DNA of 64,000 nucleotides from Thalassia testudinum (Eukaryota; Streptophyta; Magnoliopsida; Alismatales; Hydrocharitaceae): NCBI GenBank assembly GCA_037157565.1, contig JAZHRO010000073.1:95396001-95460000 (forward strand). The letters are read 5' to 3'. Position numbers and translations under genes: made by a program. The notes under the pieces were generated by a model, which did not search any database, was not told where the DNA came from, and saw only the letters and a list, made by a program, of their open reading frames with translations. Position 1 is the first letter of the stretch, and every line of letters begins with the position of its first letter. Below, one piece after another: positions 1-10,587 of the stretch.

Positions 1-433
1 TCTAAACACTTGAACCCTAAAAGACAGGACCTAAAAGCTCTTAAAGAAAACAAGAGGTAAAGTTGACCCCTTGGGTCAACCAACCTTAAATTAGGTCACT
101 CTTTGCACTTAAAAGACTAAAGTTCAAGTGAAAACCTTAAGCACCCTGATCTTAAAATTGGTAGACTTAAGAGGTCAAGATCCCCATTCTGGTCTACCTG
201 GAACCGCAGTGACAAGAGAGGTCGGGTGGGGGAAACCCTGTAACTCGTGGGGACGCTCTACCGTGTAGGGGTCTTCGCGGGACTCTCCCTCTCTGGCTGC
301 CCAGGTAATTCTCAGGTGGACGATCTTTCTGATCAAGGGGTCCATCTGCCCCGTACCTCTATAGTCACCCAACACATTTTTTGGGTGCCTTGATTGGGTC
401 CAGCACCTTCTAACTTACCTCTCCCAACTGTGC
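1..433 (+). other. E1 untranslated leader (3' part)
   Basis: No convincing coding sequence is seen. The segment corresponds to the leader between the primer binding site and gag in E2 and E4. It ends at the ATG of a gag whose first residues (M-x-GRRS) match the gag starts of E2, E3 and E4. A short reverse-strand open frame here is not supported by any similarity. Confidence 0.7.
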
Positions 434-3400
434 ATGTACGGAAGGAGGTCCCTAGGACCACCCTTAAGACCTCCATTAGAAATTCACTCTCGTCAAGGCC
501 AAGCCTCGACGCCCGTGTTTGTGCAGCAACACCCTCACATTATTCTCTCTTCTGATTCAGAACCAAGTTCTTCTTCCTCCCCCATCATGGCTCAGCCAGT
601 TGAGGAAGAAAATAATCTGGAACACCAGCTCCAGCGACTCAATGACCTCTTCCAAAACTTCGTGCACCCACCACAGCGTCCTATGATGCGGGACCACTAC
701 AATCCTGCTGCGGTAGCCATTGAGCCTCGAGTCAGAATCCCGACTGGAGGACCTGATTCCGAACTAAAGCCCAACATGATTCATGCTATACCTAAATTCC
801 ATGGGCTTAATTCTGAAGATCCCTTCCAGCACATCAAACAGCTAAAGCATCTGGCCCACACTTTTGGATCAGATGCGCAAAATCGGGATATTCTTCTCAT
901 GAAGATGTTCTCCTTTTCTCTTATGGACAAGGCCGCCCATTGGTATCAAACTCAGACCCGGCCGATCAACACTTGGGAAGAACTTCAATCCGAATTTTTG
1001 AAAAAGTTTTTTCCCGTTGGTCGGACCAACGCCTTGCGCCATCAGATTACACACTTCACTCAACAATCAGGAGAACCTCTCCATGAGGCATGGGATCGTT
1101 TTCAGGATCTCATGAGAAAGTGCCCCCATCACGGAGTTCCTAAATGGGAACAAGTCCAATCTTTTTACCAGGGACTCCGTGAGGACATCCGCCTTTTCGT
1201 CAATGCAACTTGCGGAGGAAACATCATGGGTCAACATGAAGACACCGTATGGGAGATTCTCGAAAACATGTGCGAGAACTCCATCAACAATGACTCCATG
1301 GGATTATTCGACAGGACGAATACCCGCGCAGCGACGAATCTTAAGGGAGCACATGAGACGCAGGGCCTGTCCGCATCAGTCGACCTGGAATTAATGGCCA
1401 GTCGATTGGACAAGGTCTCAATCATTGAAAAGAAGGTGGATGAGCTGACTCAGCACTTGCAACGAGCCACCTCTGCGCGTAACTCCTTTGCACAACCTCC
1501 TTCCACACAGGAGACTGTGCAAAACATCCTCCACCGATCCTCCCCTGGGATGGATCCATATCCATCCCCATCTGATTCTTGGACTGGAAGATCATCCGAT
1601 CCTTTCTACACCAGCCGGGGGAACTCCATTCCTCCTTTCCCTGATTCTCAGGAGGTTCCTCAGACCTGCGAGGACCTCAACGCCATCCAGAACGACCCAT
1701 TCTCCAACACTTACAACCCTGGATGGCGAAACCATCCCAATTTTCAGTGGGCGGGAAATTCCCAAACCCAAAGACCACCTTTTCAGTCCCGCCCACAGCC
1801 CTCTCGTCACTACCAGCCGCCTCAGCCTCGGCCCAACTCTACTTATCCATCAGGGCCAAATCAAGATCAAATGTCCTTAATCCTTCAGACTCTGGCTGAC
1901 ATTCAAAAAACGAATGCGGCTATTCAAAAACAGCACAAGGACGAGCTTACTGAAGTTAAAACTCAATTGGCCCAGTTGGCAAATTCTCGCCAACCAGGCA
2001 CACTCCCTTCCCAACCTCTTCCTAACCCAAATAACGTGCCAACCCAGAAGCGCGTTATGAATCCAAATTTAGGCCACGCCCAATGGATTTATCAGGCTCC
2101 TACTGCTCCATCTCCAGACGAGATGGAAGCCTCAACTTCTTATGCAGGATTTCAGCAGCAGCCACCCCTCCTACCAAACCCAAACCAAAATCAGGCCGGA
2201 TTAAATTCTGTAACAACACGTAGTGGTAAGACAACTCAAGACCCGCATTATCCAAACCACTCCCAGCCTGATAACCATGACCCTAGGATAGTTATCCAAG
2301 GTACCGCTGTTCCAGATCCACAACCTGAACCTATCCTAGAAGAACCAACCAAGATCCCGTTTCCCGAGGCCCTGACCAAGGGAAAGAAGACCACCAAACC
2401 CGTGGCCCCTGAGGAGGACCTGGTCAAGCTCTTTGAGCAGGTCCACATAAACATCCCCTTGATGGATGCAATCCGCCACGTACCAGCTTACGCACGATTT
2501 CTAAAGAATATATGTACACCCCAGCGTAAGCCGCGAACCAAGGGAGGGAGCCCAATTGTTCTGTCAGAGCAAGCCAGCTCTGTAATCCTTAGTAGACTCC
2601 CACCCAAGGCAAAAGATCCTGGAACTCCCCTGATCTCCTGTAAGATAGGTGGTACCCAATTTGATAGAGCATTGTTAGACTTGGGTGCATCTATAAATCT
2701 GATACCCACATCCTTACTTGACCATCTAGAAGAATCTGAGCTGAAACCAACCGAGGTGACATTACAATTAGCAGATCGATCTATAAAGTCACCAAAAGGG
2801 ATTCTCGAGGATGTTATCGTGAGAGTGCGGGATTTCTATTTTCCAGTGGACTTTATAGTCTTAGACATGGATGCACCTGAGAACCCTAGGGATACACCAA
2901 TCATTCTAGGGAGACCTTTCTTGGCTACTGCTAGAGCCAACATCAGCTGTGAGGAGGGCCAAATAGAGCTTAAGTTTGGAGATCAAACACTGAAAATTGA
3001 TATATTTAAGGCCCAACAAGGAATTAATTGCGGCGTCATCGAGCAAATTTGTGACATCAAGACTTTGGTTGATGAATCACACCTCCAGAATGACTTGAGT
3101 ATGCCTCATCAACCACAGAAGGATCTTGACCCGCAAACAGAGGAGTCAAATCCAGATGTGAACAACCCAGTAACTCCCACCCTTGAACCTCACATCTATA
3201 CTGAACCACCCGCTGCTGCTGAAAACCCCATCCTTGAACTGAAACCCCTTCCTGCTCACTTAAAATACGTCTTTTTGGGTTCTAATCAGACCCTTCCTGT
3301 GATCATCAATTCCAACCTCAGTCCTGAACAGGAATCCCGTCTGATTGTTGTCCTCCAGCAACATCGCAGAGTCATCGGATGGACTCTCGATGATTTGACT

Positions 3401-3949
3401 GGAATAAGTCCCTCTTATTGTACTCATCATATCTATTCAGAAGAGGGCACAAGACCTTCTCGTGAAATGCAGAGACGCTTAAACCCCAATCTGCAGGAGG
3501 TCGTGAAAAAGGAGATCATCAAGTGGTTAGATGCCGGAATCATCTACCCGATCTCCGATAGTCGTTGGGTGAGCCCAATTCAGGTCGTGCCCAAGAAGGC
3601 AGGACTCACCACTATAACGACTGAGACCGGAGAAATCATTCCTACCCGATTAGCCAACTCGTGGAGAGTCTGTATAGATTACCGTCGACTCAATTCCTCC
3701 ACGAAGAAGGATCATTTCCCACTACCCTTCATTGATCAAATTCTCGAAAAACTAGCGGGAAATAGGTTCTTCTGCTTTCTTGACGGGTACTCCGGTTATA
3801 ACCAGGTGGCAATCCATCCTGAGGACCAAGAAAAGACCACGTTCACCTGCCCCTTCGGAACATCGCTTTCCGAAGGATGCCTTTCGGTCTTTGCAATGCA
3901 CCCGCTACTTTTCAGCGATGCATGCTTGCCATATTCTCAGATATGGTAG
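434..3949 (+). pseudogene. gag-pol: E1 gag-protease-RT polyprotein, first 1171 codons, frameshifted near the end
   Basis: This frame encodes the capsid protein, the aspartic protease and the first half of reverse transcriptase. The start is chosen because MYGRRSLGPPLRPP parallels the gag starts MLGRRSLNP (E2) and MLGRRSF (E3). A retrotransposon gag core lies at about residues 110-260 (FHGLNSEDPFQHI, DKAAHWYQT, FPVGRTNALR, CPHHGVPKW). A GWRNHPNFQW motif follows near residue 430. I see no CCHC zinc knuckle. The protease is at about residue 745, with LLDLGASINLIP in place of the usual D-T/S-G. RT begins near residue 1000 (MQRRLNPNLQEVVKKEIIKWLDAGIIYPI, DGYSGYNQVAIHPEDQEKTTF as separate blocks). 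Around 3862 one base appears to be missing relative to E2 and E3, so the last 30 or so residues are out of frame. Confidence 0.9.
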
Positions 3950-4362
3950 GTGATTATCTGGAAGTCTTCATGGATGACTTTTCAGTTTTCGGAGCATCAT
4001 TCGACGATTGCCTCCAACACTTGGTCCAGATACTCAGGCGGTGCATCGATGTGAATTTGGTTCTTTCCTGGGAAAAGAGCCATTTCATGGTGCCTGAGGG
4101 AATTGTCCTGGGACACTCAATTTCGGAGAAAGGTATCCAAGTGGATCGAGCTAAGGTTAATCTGATTTCTCACCTTCCTATGCCTAGCTCGATCAGGGAC
4201 ATCCGATCCTTTTTAGGGCATGTCGGTTTTTATCGACGATTTATCCCTGATTTTTCAAAAATCGCACGCCCCCTGACCACTCTTCTCTCCAAGGATGTTC
4301 CCTTCGAAATCTCCATGGAATGCACTCAAGCATTTGAAATCCTGCGTGACCGAGTCACCTAA
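3877..4362 (+). pseudogene. pol: E1 reverse transcriptase, C-terminal half
   Basis: This continues the RT of the preceding frame after a one-base shift. It contains MPFGLCNAPATFQRCM and the catalytic VFMDDFSVFG (the F-M-D-D version of YxDD, about 3964-3990). The RT thumb and connection follow (GHVGFYRRFIPDFSKIARPL). It ends at an in-frame TAA (4360-4362) where relatives have a sense codon before APIL. A CAA-to-TAA change is the likely cause. RNase H then continues in the same frame. The enzyme copies element RNA into DNA in cytoplasmic particles. Confidence 0.9.
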
Positions 4363-4407
4363 GCCCCGATCCTACAGTCCCCTGATTGGTCTCAACCCTT
4401 TGAGATC

Positions 4408-6132
4408 ATGTGTGATGCATCCGACTTCGCTGTAGGAGCGGTTTTGGGGCAGAAAAATGACAAGAAACCTGTGGTCATTTACTACGCCAGCAAAACACTC
4501 GATGAGGCTCAGCGTAACTATACGGTTACTGAGAAAGAGCTGCTAGCTGTAGTATTTGCCCTAGAGAAGTTCAGATCGTACCTTCTGGGTTCCCATGTCA
4601 TCATATACTCGGATCACACAGCTGTGAGGCATCTCCTTGCAAAGAAGGACGCGAAACCTCGATTGATCCGATGGATCTTGCTGTTGCAAGAATTTGACCT
4701 TGAGATTCGCGACAAAGCGGGAAAACAAAACGTGGTAGCTGATCACTTGTCCCGTCTTCCTTCTGAAATATTTGACCCTTCCGGACCCATCACTGAGCAT
4801 TTTCCCGATGAGCACCTGCTGACTATTGGTACTAGCCTTCCATGGTTTGCTAATATTGTAAATTACTTGGCATCTCATCAGACCCCGTCCGATTGGCCGA
4901 AGGCCAAGAAAGACAAATTACGCTCCGATGCCAAGTATTACATTTGGGAAGACCCGTACCTCTTCCACATAGGTGCCGATCAGATCATCCGGAGATGTGT
5001 CCCGGAAGGGGAAGTCAACAATATCCTCTCTTTCTGCCATGACCAGGCATGCGGTGGCCATTTTGCCGGGCATAAAACCGCATCAAAAGTCCTCCAGTGC
5101 GGCTTTTACTGGCCCACACTGTTCAAAGACGCATACAGTCATTGCAAGGCATGCAGTCGTTGCCAGACTTTGGGCAACATGAGCCATCGCGACATGATGC
5201 CTATGCAACCGATTCTAGTATGCGAAATCTTTGATGTTTGGGGGATTGATTTTATGGGCCCCTTTCCTGTTTCGGATGGTTTCGAATACATTCTGTTGGC
5301 TGTGGACTATGTGTCCAAATGGATCGAAGCCATACCGACCCGAACCTGTGATCACAAAATCGTTCTCAAATTCATTCATCAACACATTTTCTCAAGGTTC
5401 GGGATTCCTCGTGCAATAATCTCTGATGGGGGGACCCATTTCACAAATGCTCAGTTTAGGTCACTGATGACCAAATACGGGGTGTCTCACCGAATCTCTA
5501 CTCCTTACCACCCCCAAACTAATGGTCTAGCTGAGCTGTCTAATCGGGAGATCAAGAAAATCCTGCAAGTCACTGTTCGACCTGACAGGAAGGACTGGTC
5601 GTCCCGACTTCCGGAAGCATTGTGGGCCTATAGGACCGCCCACAAGACCCAATTAGGCATGTCTCCCTTTAGACTGGTGTACGGAAAGGCATGCCACCTT
5701 CCCGTCGAACTGGAGCATAAAGCCTATTGGGCAGTACGGAACTGTAATCTAGATCTTTCCAAGGCTGGGACCCACAGAAAACTCCAAATCAGCGAGATCG
5801 ATGAATTACGCATAGACGCGTACGAGAACTCGCAAATCTACAAGGAGCGGGTTAAAGCCTTCCACGACAAACACATCTCGAGAAAGATCTTTCATCCTGG
5901 TCAAAAGGTCCTACTCTTTGATGCCCGACTCAAACTCTTCCCAGGAAAACTGAGATCTAAGTGGGTCGGACCATATTTGGTCCGACAGGTTTTTGGAAAT
6001 GGAGCAATCGAAATCAGTCCACTCAGCCACGATTCTGAACCTTTCATCGTGAACGGTCAGAGACTCAAGCCGTTCATTGATGTAACTTCTACTAATTTGG
6101 CTGAGGCATCTTATACCCTCCTTTCCCCTTGA
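4408..6132 (+). CDS. pol: E1 RNase H and integrase
   Basis: A 574-codon open frame in the same phase as the RT segment upstream. RNase H starts at [15 protein letters not shown] and includes [26 protein letters not shown] and [10 protein letters not shown] (about 4610). Integrase follows with the H-H-C-C zinc region ([10 protein letters not shown] and CKACSRCQ). The catalytic triad is the D of WGIDFMGPF (about 5246), the D of ISDGGTHF (about 5425) and the E of NREIKK (about 5548). The C-terminal part has [15 protein letters not shown]. The stop at 6130-6132 ends pol. No env-like frame follows. All catalytic residues are visible, although the upstream breaks prevent normal translation. Confidence 0.93.
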   Translation: MCDASDFAVGAVLGQKNDKKPVVIYYASKTLDEAQRNYTVTEKELLAVVFALEKFRSYLLGSHVIIYSDHTAVRHLLAKKDAKPRLIRWILLLQEFDLEIRDKAGKQNVVADHLSRLPSEIFDPSGPITEHFPDEHLLTIGTSLPWFANIVNYLASHQTPSDWPKAKKDKLRSDAKYYIWEDPYLFHIGADQIIRRCVPEGEVNNILSFCHDQACGGHFAGHKTASKVLQCGFYWPTLFKDAYSHCKACSRCQTLGNMSHRDMMPMQPILVCEIFDVWGIDFMGPFPVSDGFEYILLAVDYVSKWIEAIPTRTCDHKIVLKFIHQHIFSRFGIPRAIISDGGTHFTNAQFRSLMTKYGVSHRISTPYHPQTNGLAELSNREIKKILQVTVRPDRKDWSSRLPEALWAYRTAHKTQLGMSPFRLVYGKACHLPVELEHKAYWAVRNCNLDLSKAGTHRKLQISEIDELRIDAYENSQIYKERVKAFHDKHISRKIFHPGQKVLLFDARLKLFPGKLRSKWVGPYLVRQVFGNGAIEISPLSHDSEPFIVNGQRLKPFIDVTSTNLAEASYTLLSP

Positions 6133-6172
6133 GCTTATTGCGCCCAGCCGATGGCGTAAAACTCAGCGCTTA

Positions 6173-6188
6173 ACGGGAGGCAGCCCGT
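6173..6188 (+). other. E1 hairpin just after integrase
   Basis: Arms ACGGG and CCCGT enclose AGGCAG about 40 bases after the integrase stop. I believe a GGGAGGCAACCC-like word after pol recurs in other plant Ty3 elements, but I cannot check that here. No equally clear copy is seen in E2, E3 or E4. Confidence 0.45.
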
Positions 6189-6349
6189 CATTCTCTTTGA
6201 AAACCTGAAACTTGTTCTGACAGCTTTTTTTTTTGCACTTGAAGTTCACACTTTAGGGCAGCCAACTCCACCTCAGGTGCTTGCATCTGAGACTCATCAA
6301 AACAGCTATCCTAATGTATGAACTTAGTTGAATAAAAACCCCTAGGTTA

Positions 6350-6384
6350 CAATGAGGACATTGCAAATCTTAGGCATGGGGGGG
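6350..6384 (+). promoter_or_regulatory. E1 first G-rich block with hairpin (PPT-like)
   Basis: A small hairpin (CAATG, loop AGGA, CATTG; 6350-6363) is followed by AGGCATGGGGGGG (6372-6384). The tract resembles the true PPT at 7652 but lies 1280 bases upstream of it. The same hairpin plus tract stands at 18740-18774 (E2) and 56471-56505 (E4), with related forms in E3 and E5. It may be a secondary plus-strand primer, which is inference. Confidence 0.65.
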
Positions 6385-7627
6385 TAGGAAAGTACAAAAA
6401 CTTGTAAGAAAAGGTTTCAAATAAAAAAATTCACATATGCCAAAAACACCATAAAAATTAAAAAATTTTCGAAAAAGAATAAGAGGAAAAGAGGAGAAGG
6501 AAATTTTGTGAAGGAGAAGAAAAACAAAATGAAAAAGGAGCACAAAATTATAAGAAAAGGTGATAGTCATTAGTAAGGAACTAAGGAATTAACCTAAGTT
6601 CTAGACCTCATTCAAGAAAATAACTGAAAAGTGCACAATGAGATTAGTAAGAATGCAAACCTTAGGCATTCTTGAATAGACTCTTAGTACCCATTAAGAT
6701 CTGGACACTCCTCAAGAGGTTGAGGAAAATGAAAAGCTGAAGTATTAGGTCTAAGGCTTAGGGAGTATTCGGCCTCGTTAACTAATTTTTGGTTTACGAG
6801 ACTCAGTAACCTAAGCACCCTAACCTCACACACAGCCTGGTTCAGTAAGCGTAAAAATCAGAATCACGCAGAAGCGTCGCAAAAATCTGAAAAGATCACC
6901 TAGAATAGGAGCGGCCGATCAACACAAGATTGATTTGGACGAGTTCCCAGCGCGGAGAGGCGGGAAATCCCCTCGAAGATGCGTAACAAAATATCATCTC
7001 CTCGGTGCTTGTCTCTTAGGATATTTACATATCCTACTGGGGGCATGTAAGCACTCTACTGGTTCAGATTCCATGGATGGCATTATCTCGAAGTGTCAAT
7101 TGCCAGGGTCTGGATTCGGCCACGGAATACCATGGATGGGATTATCTCGAAATCTCAATAGCCAGGGTTCCGGGGGTTGCCATGGGCGGTGCTATCTCGA
7201 AGCATCGATCGCCAGGAACCCTTGAGGATTGATGATGGGAGCAAGGAATCTGATACAGACCGTGTTGAAAAGCCAATCCTAGGCTAGAACTAAAAAGAAA
7301 AAGAGAGAGAAAACTCTCCAAACAGAAAAACTTTCTATCTCTCTCTTACAAAACGCACTGCGAACTGAGCCAGGACTAAAATCATTTCAAGCACGGGTGC
7401 TTTAACCACGAAGTCCAATAAACCTTAGGTTAGTTCTTGTGGGCCTTAAAAACCTTTGCTAAAAGACTGAGGCTAAGGCTAGACAGATTTGGATCTTGAT
7501 TAGTACTAGAGTACCTTTTAGGCCTATGGTCAGCATTCTAACCTAATCTATGCTCAAATAAAAAAGGCACTTATCTAAAACTATTAAAAACTTCATGGTC
7601 TAGAACAAGGGTTGAAACCTTAAGTTT
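6385..7627 (+). other. E1 3' noncoding block
   Basis: No coding sequence is supported. The block holds an A-rich start (6400-6560), short stretches shared with E3 (compare 6785-6840 with 44070-44115, and 6995-7070 with 44270-44345), and the triple stem-loop listed separately. Similarity to E3 in noncoding sequence is patchy, so the matching pieces probably have a function at the RNA level. Confidence 0.6.
7078..7207 (+). repeat. E1 triple stem-loop array
   Basis: Three successive hairpins share the 7-nt loop ATCTCGA (loops at 7085-7091, 7144-7150, 7194-7200). The arms are TGGCATT/AGTGTCA, TGGGATT/AATCTCA and CGGTGCT/AGCATCG, each 7 bp counting G-T pairs. Flanking words (CCATGG before, GCCAGG after) also repeat. 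E3 has the matching set at 44353-44483. Confidence 0.7.
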
Positions 7628-7664
7628 TTTGCTAAGGGACTAGCAAAAGCTAGGCATGGGGGTA
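7628..7664 (+). promoter_or_regulatory. E1 polypurine tract with upstream hairpin
   Basis: The PPT AGGCATGGGGGTA (7652-7664) directly abuts the LTR start TGATG at 7665. Just upstream is a hairpin (GCTA-AGGGA-CTAGC type, 7628-7647), a slightly altered copy of the TTTGCTAG-GGA-CTAGCAAA hairpin found in the same place in E2 and E3, and on the minus strand in E5. The PPT primes plus-strand DNA synthesis. Confidence 0.85.
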
Positions 7665-10500
7665 TGATGAGAACCTCATCATGAGCCATAACTAGCTCAT
7701 TTTGACCTAATACAAAGGATAAAAGCTCCTACATATCTCAAGGAAAGGCTTAACTCAGAGAATCCTGAGTTTGAGAAGAAAATAAGTCATAAGGGGTAAA
7801 AATGCAATTTTACCAGTATAATCTGCATACAGGGTAATTCAGGGCCCAAACATAGGTCAAAGCAGCTTAATAAGAATAAGAGTGGGATGAAATGATTTAG
7901 CAAGGGCTACAGCAATTCCAAGAAACTAAATGATAATCTGTAACCCTAAAACAACCCACTTCAATTCACAAGGTTCGAGGCAAAGTAAAAATAGAATAAA
8001 CCCTCTAAAATTCGTAGAAAAATAATCTCCAGGGTTTAGAACCTTCAATTTGGCCTTCAGAACCCTTTTTGACCTACATTGAGAACCATGCCCAATTAAT
8101 AACTTAATTTGGGTTTTTGCGCAAATTGACCGGTCAAACAAGGTTTAATATGGAAATGAAATTCACCATCAGATTCCTTAGGTCCTAATTAGCCATGTAT
8201 AAAAACTTGAGCCTAAGAAGAAACCTCCTTGACCGACTTTACACTTTGGTCCTCATATATTTACTCTTTGGCCCTCAACTTTTGAACCCTCGCATTTTGG
8301 CCCCTAACTCTCCTTCGTTCTTTGCAATCAGGTCCCTCCTGCAAAACCTGCCAGCACCATGCTCCGGCGACCTTGCGCGGAGCATGGCGCCGCGCAGGGT
8401 GAGGTGGGGGACCTGGCAAGTAAACCGGGGGTGCCCTGCGTCGTCAGCCGTCGCAGGGACACCCCCCTAGTCGTTGTAACCCACCATACCGGCCGTGCGA
8501 ACGCACGGACGGTATGGGTTCTTGTTTCCGACCATCCTCCGGCGAGGGAGACACGTCGTCTCCCTCCGCCTTCCTCCCTGTTTGATCCCTATAAATACCC
8601 CCCGTTGCTCCACCGACCGCGGCAGCCTGGATCTGACGGAGAAAATCCCCAACTTTCCTCTCTTCTTCCTCCGGCAGACGCTCACCAGCTCCGGCGGTTT
8701 CCTCCCCCTCCACCTCTTCGCTTTGCCGCAATACCAGCAGCAGAGACTTCCTCCCCTGCTCTTCCCGCGCCACGCCGCACCCAGCTGGCGCCTCTCCGGC
8801 TCTCTGCTCGCCGCCGCCCCTTTCCCTGAGCATCGTCTTCTCCGGCGACAGTCGATACGACTGTCGCCCTGTTCCTCCCCCTTCGTCCCTGCAAGTAAGC
8901 TAGAGCTACTCCCCTTCTTCTCCTCTTTCTTTCCCCGCTTTCAATTTATTCAATTAAGCCCTCGACCGACCCTGACCACCTTCACCCCCTTCGTCTCCGA
9001 CCACCCTCCGGCGAGCCGCTCCCATCACCTCAGCGACCCACACGGCTCGCCGACCACCGCAGGACCTCCGCCTCCTCACCCTGATCAACCTCCGCCCTGC
9101 CACTTCCCCCACATCACCCTCTGCAATCCCACCGAACAGACCCATCCTCCGACCCACAGTCCGACCTAGGGCAGCCCTCGCACGCCGCCCCGCGCCTCGC
9201 CACCACCCACACGAGCTTCGCCGCACCCTGGCGAAGCTCCTGGCACTTTCTGATTAGGCCGAGAGGCCATTTTCTTGTGAACAGGCCACCCGACCTCCGC
9301 CGCCATTGCCGCGCAGGAGGAACTGCTTCCGCCTGCAGCTACAGGCGCGCCATGCTCAGCGCCACGCCCAGATTCAACTCCCAGGCCTTGCGAGGCGTTT
9401 TGGCAAAACACCAGGTTCGCAGCTAAGGTAGAAAGCTTCGCGTGACGCCGCAATCTCCTGCTGACTTCCCCGCTGCGGGCGCGCAATTGAGGTGGGACAT
9501 TTAGTCCCACCTCGGGAACGCCTGAAGAGTCGCAGCGACATAAGATGCAAAAGTGCTGAAGGCTTACTGCCTCAGCACACGGGGTGAGGTCCCCTTCACT
9601 CGCCCGGTTACCCTGTCTCGTCCGCGCTCACGCCCCGCGGACCTGACCCGACCCGACCCGACTTAAGACTGACCTGCACTCCTCGCCCACCACGCACGCC
9701 GGTGGGTCTGGACCCGGGCCTGACCCGAACCCGGTTACCCGGCAGCTCTGGGAGAGCTTTCCCAAGAGTGGTTTCAGAGAGAGAGAGAGACGCGGGGGGG
9801 GAAGGGTAGAGTAGGTTTTGCCTCTGACGAAAAACTCTGAAGTGTGCAGGCACAGGCGAAGAAGAAGACCCGCGGAAGAAGAAGGAAGCTGACTGTTGCA
9901 ACAGGTAGTTAAGTCGTCTGATTTGGAAATCAGACGACGGCCTGAAGGGAAAAGAAGGAAGGAGGGGTGACGTCCCTGGCTGAAAAAGAAAAGAAGAAGC
10001 TGACACTTAGCCGCAGTGAGGAGAAACAAGAAGAAACTCTAAAGAAGAGGCTGAGCAAGGCAGAAGAAGAGGAAAGGCTGCAGAGAAGAAGTACAGCAGA
10101 GCCAAGGAAGAAGAAACCTTCACAGAAGAGACTGCAGGAAAAGAAGAAGAGAGGCCAAGACAGAAACCAAGGAAGAAGAAGAAGGAGATCTGAAGAAAGA
10201 AAGAGGAGCATGACCTCTGCAGAACAAAGAAGAAGTAGGAGATCTGAAGAAAGAAAGAAAGAAAGAAGAACATCACGAGGAGAAAACAAAGAGAACAACA
10301 AATTCTTTCCCTCTCTCCTTCTTTATTTTGTAAAAGAAACATGTATATCTCTAGAATACAACTTGCTCCCTGAGTTCGACCTCGGGAACTCTTTTATTTT
10401 CCGAGTAAAAAATTTATATATTTGAAATGTTGGTAATAACCGGCTATACTACAACGTTATAACAAACTAAAACCCGGTTATCCCGAAGCCAAGCGTTTCA
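7665..10500 (+). repeat. E1 3' LTR
   Basis: The LTR starts TGATGAG-AAC-CTCATCA, a 7-bp hairpin, and ends TTTCA, 2836 bp in all. A related but diverged LTR starts at 26369. The part before the TATA box (8590) is GC-rich and packed with hairpins. The later part is purine-rich (about 9830-10290) and gives chance lysine/arginine-rich frames. Frames of over 100 codons here (for example 8495-9169) look like composition artefacts. The right end is inferred from the join to E2. Confidence 0.8.
8357..8597 (+). promoter_or_regulatory. E1 LTR promoter: four hairpins then TATA box
   Basis: Four stem-loops lie in about 215 bases before the TATA box TATAAATA (8590-8597). (1) CCATGCTCCG/CGGAGCATGG, 8357-8387, perfect 10 bp, 11-nt loop. 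(2) 8427-8466, 14 bp with one bulged A, 11-nt loop. (3) 8484-8517, 15 of 16 pairs, 2-nt loop. (4) 8541-8570, 12 bp with one bulged C, 5-nt loop. TATA position and transcription start are predicted, not shown. Confidence 0.65.
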
Positions 10501-10587
10501 ATGGCCAAGATGGCACCACGTGGCGCAATCTCGGTCGCCCAAATGGCCGCATACATTTTCTGAAGACCCCGCACCCGCTCCCTCTCC

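Larger units (their letters stand above)
1..10500 (+). mobile_element. E1: Athila/Tat-like Ty3/gypsy retrotransposon, 5' end outside window
   Basis: The window opens inside the untranslated leader. Then come gag-protease-RT, RNase H-integrase, a noncoding 3' block, a PPT and a complete 3' LTR that ends in TTTCA at 10500. The next base, 10501, matches an internal position of the E2 LTR (compare 20443 onward). The simplest reading is that E1 inserted into E2's 5' LTR. The missing first part of that LTR and E1's own 5' LTR would then lie left of the window. The pol frame has only one frameshift and one nonsense codon, so E1 is the least decayed Ty3 element here. The exact right end is inferred from the junction because the 5' LTR is not visible. 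Confidence 0.85.

Noticed and set aside
6133..7664. An env-like third gene after integrase, as in some Athila elements.
   Set aside because: No open frame, signal peptide or membrane segment is seen between integrase and the LTR in E1, E2, E3 or E4.
8195..9510. Several long open frames (up to 224 codons) on both strands in GC-rich sequence.
   Set aside because: They overlap in different phases inside the E1 LTR, are Pro/Arg/Ser-rich from base composition, and show no domain or conservation in the related LTR at 26369.
9967..10425. A Lys/Arg/Glu-rich frame of 152 codons.
   Set aside because: Produced by a purine-rich stretch of the E1 LTR; the opposite strand gives an equally long Leu/Ser/Phe-rich frame.
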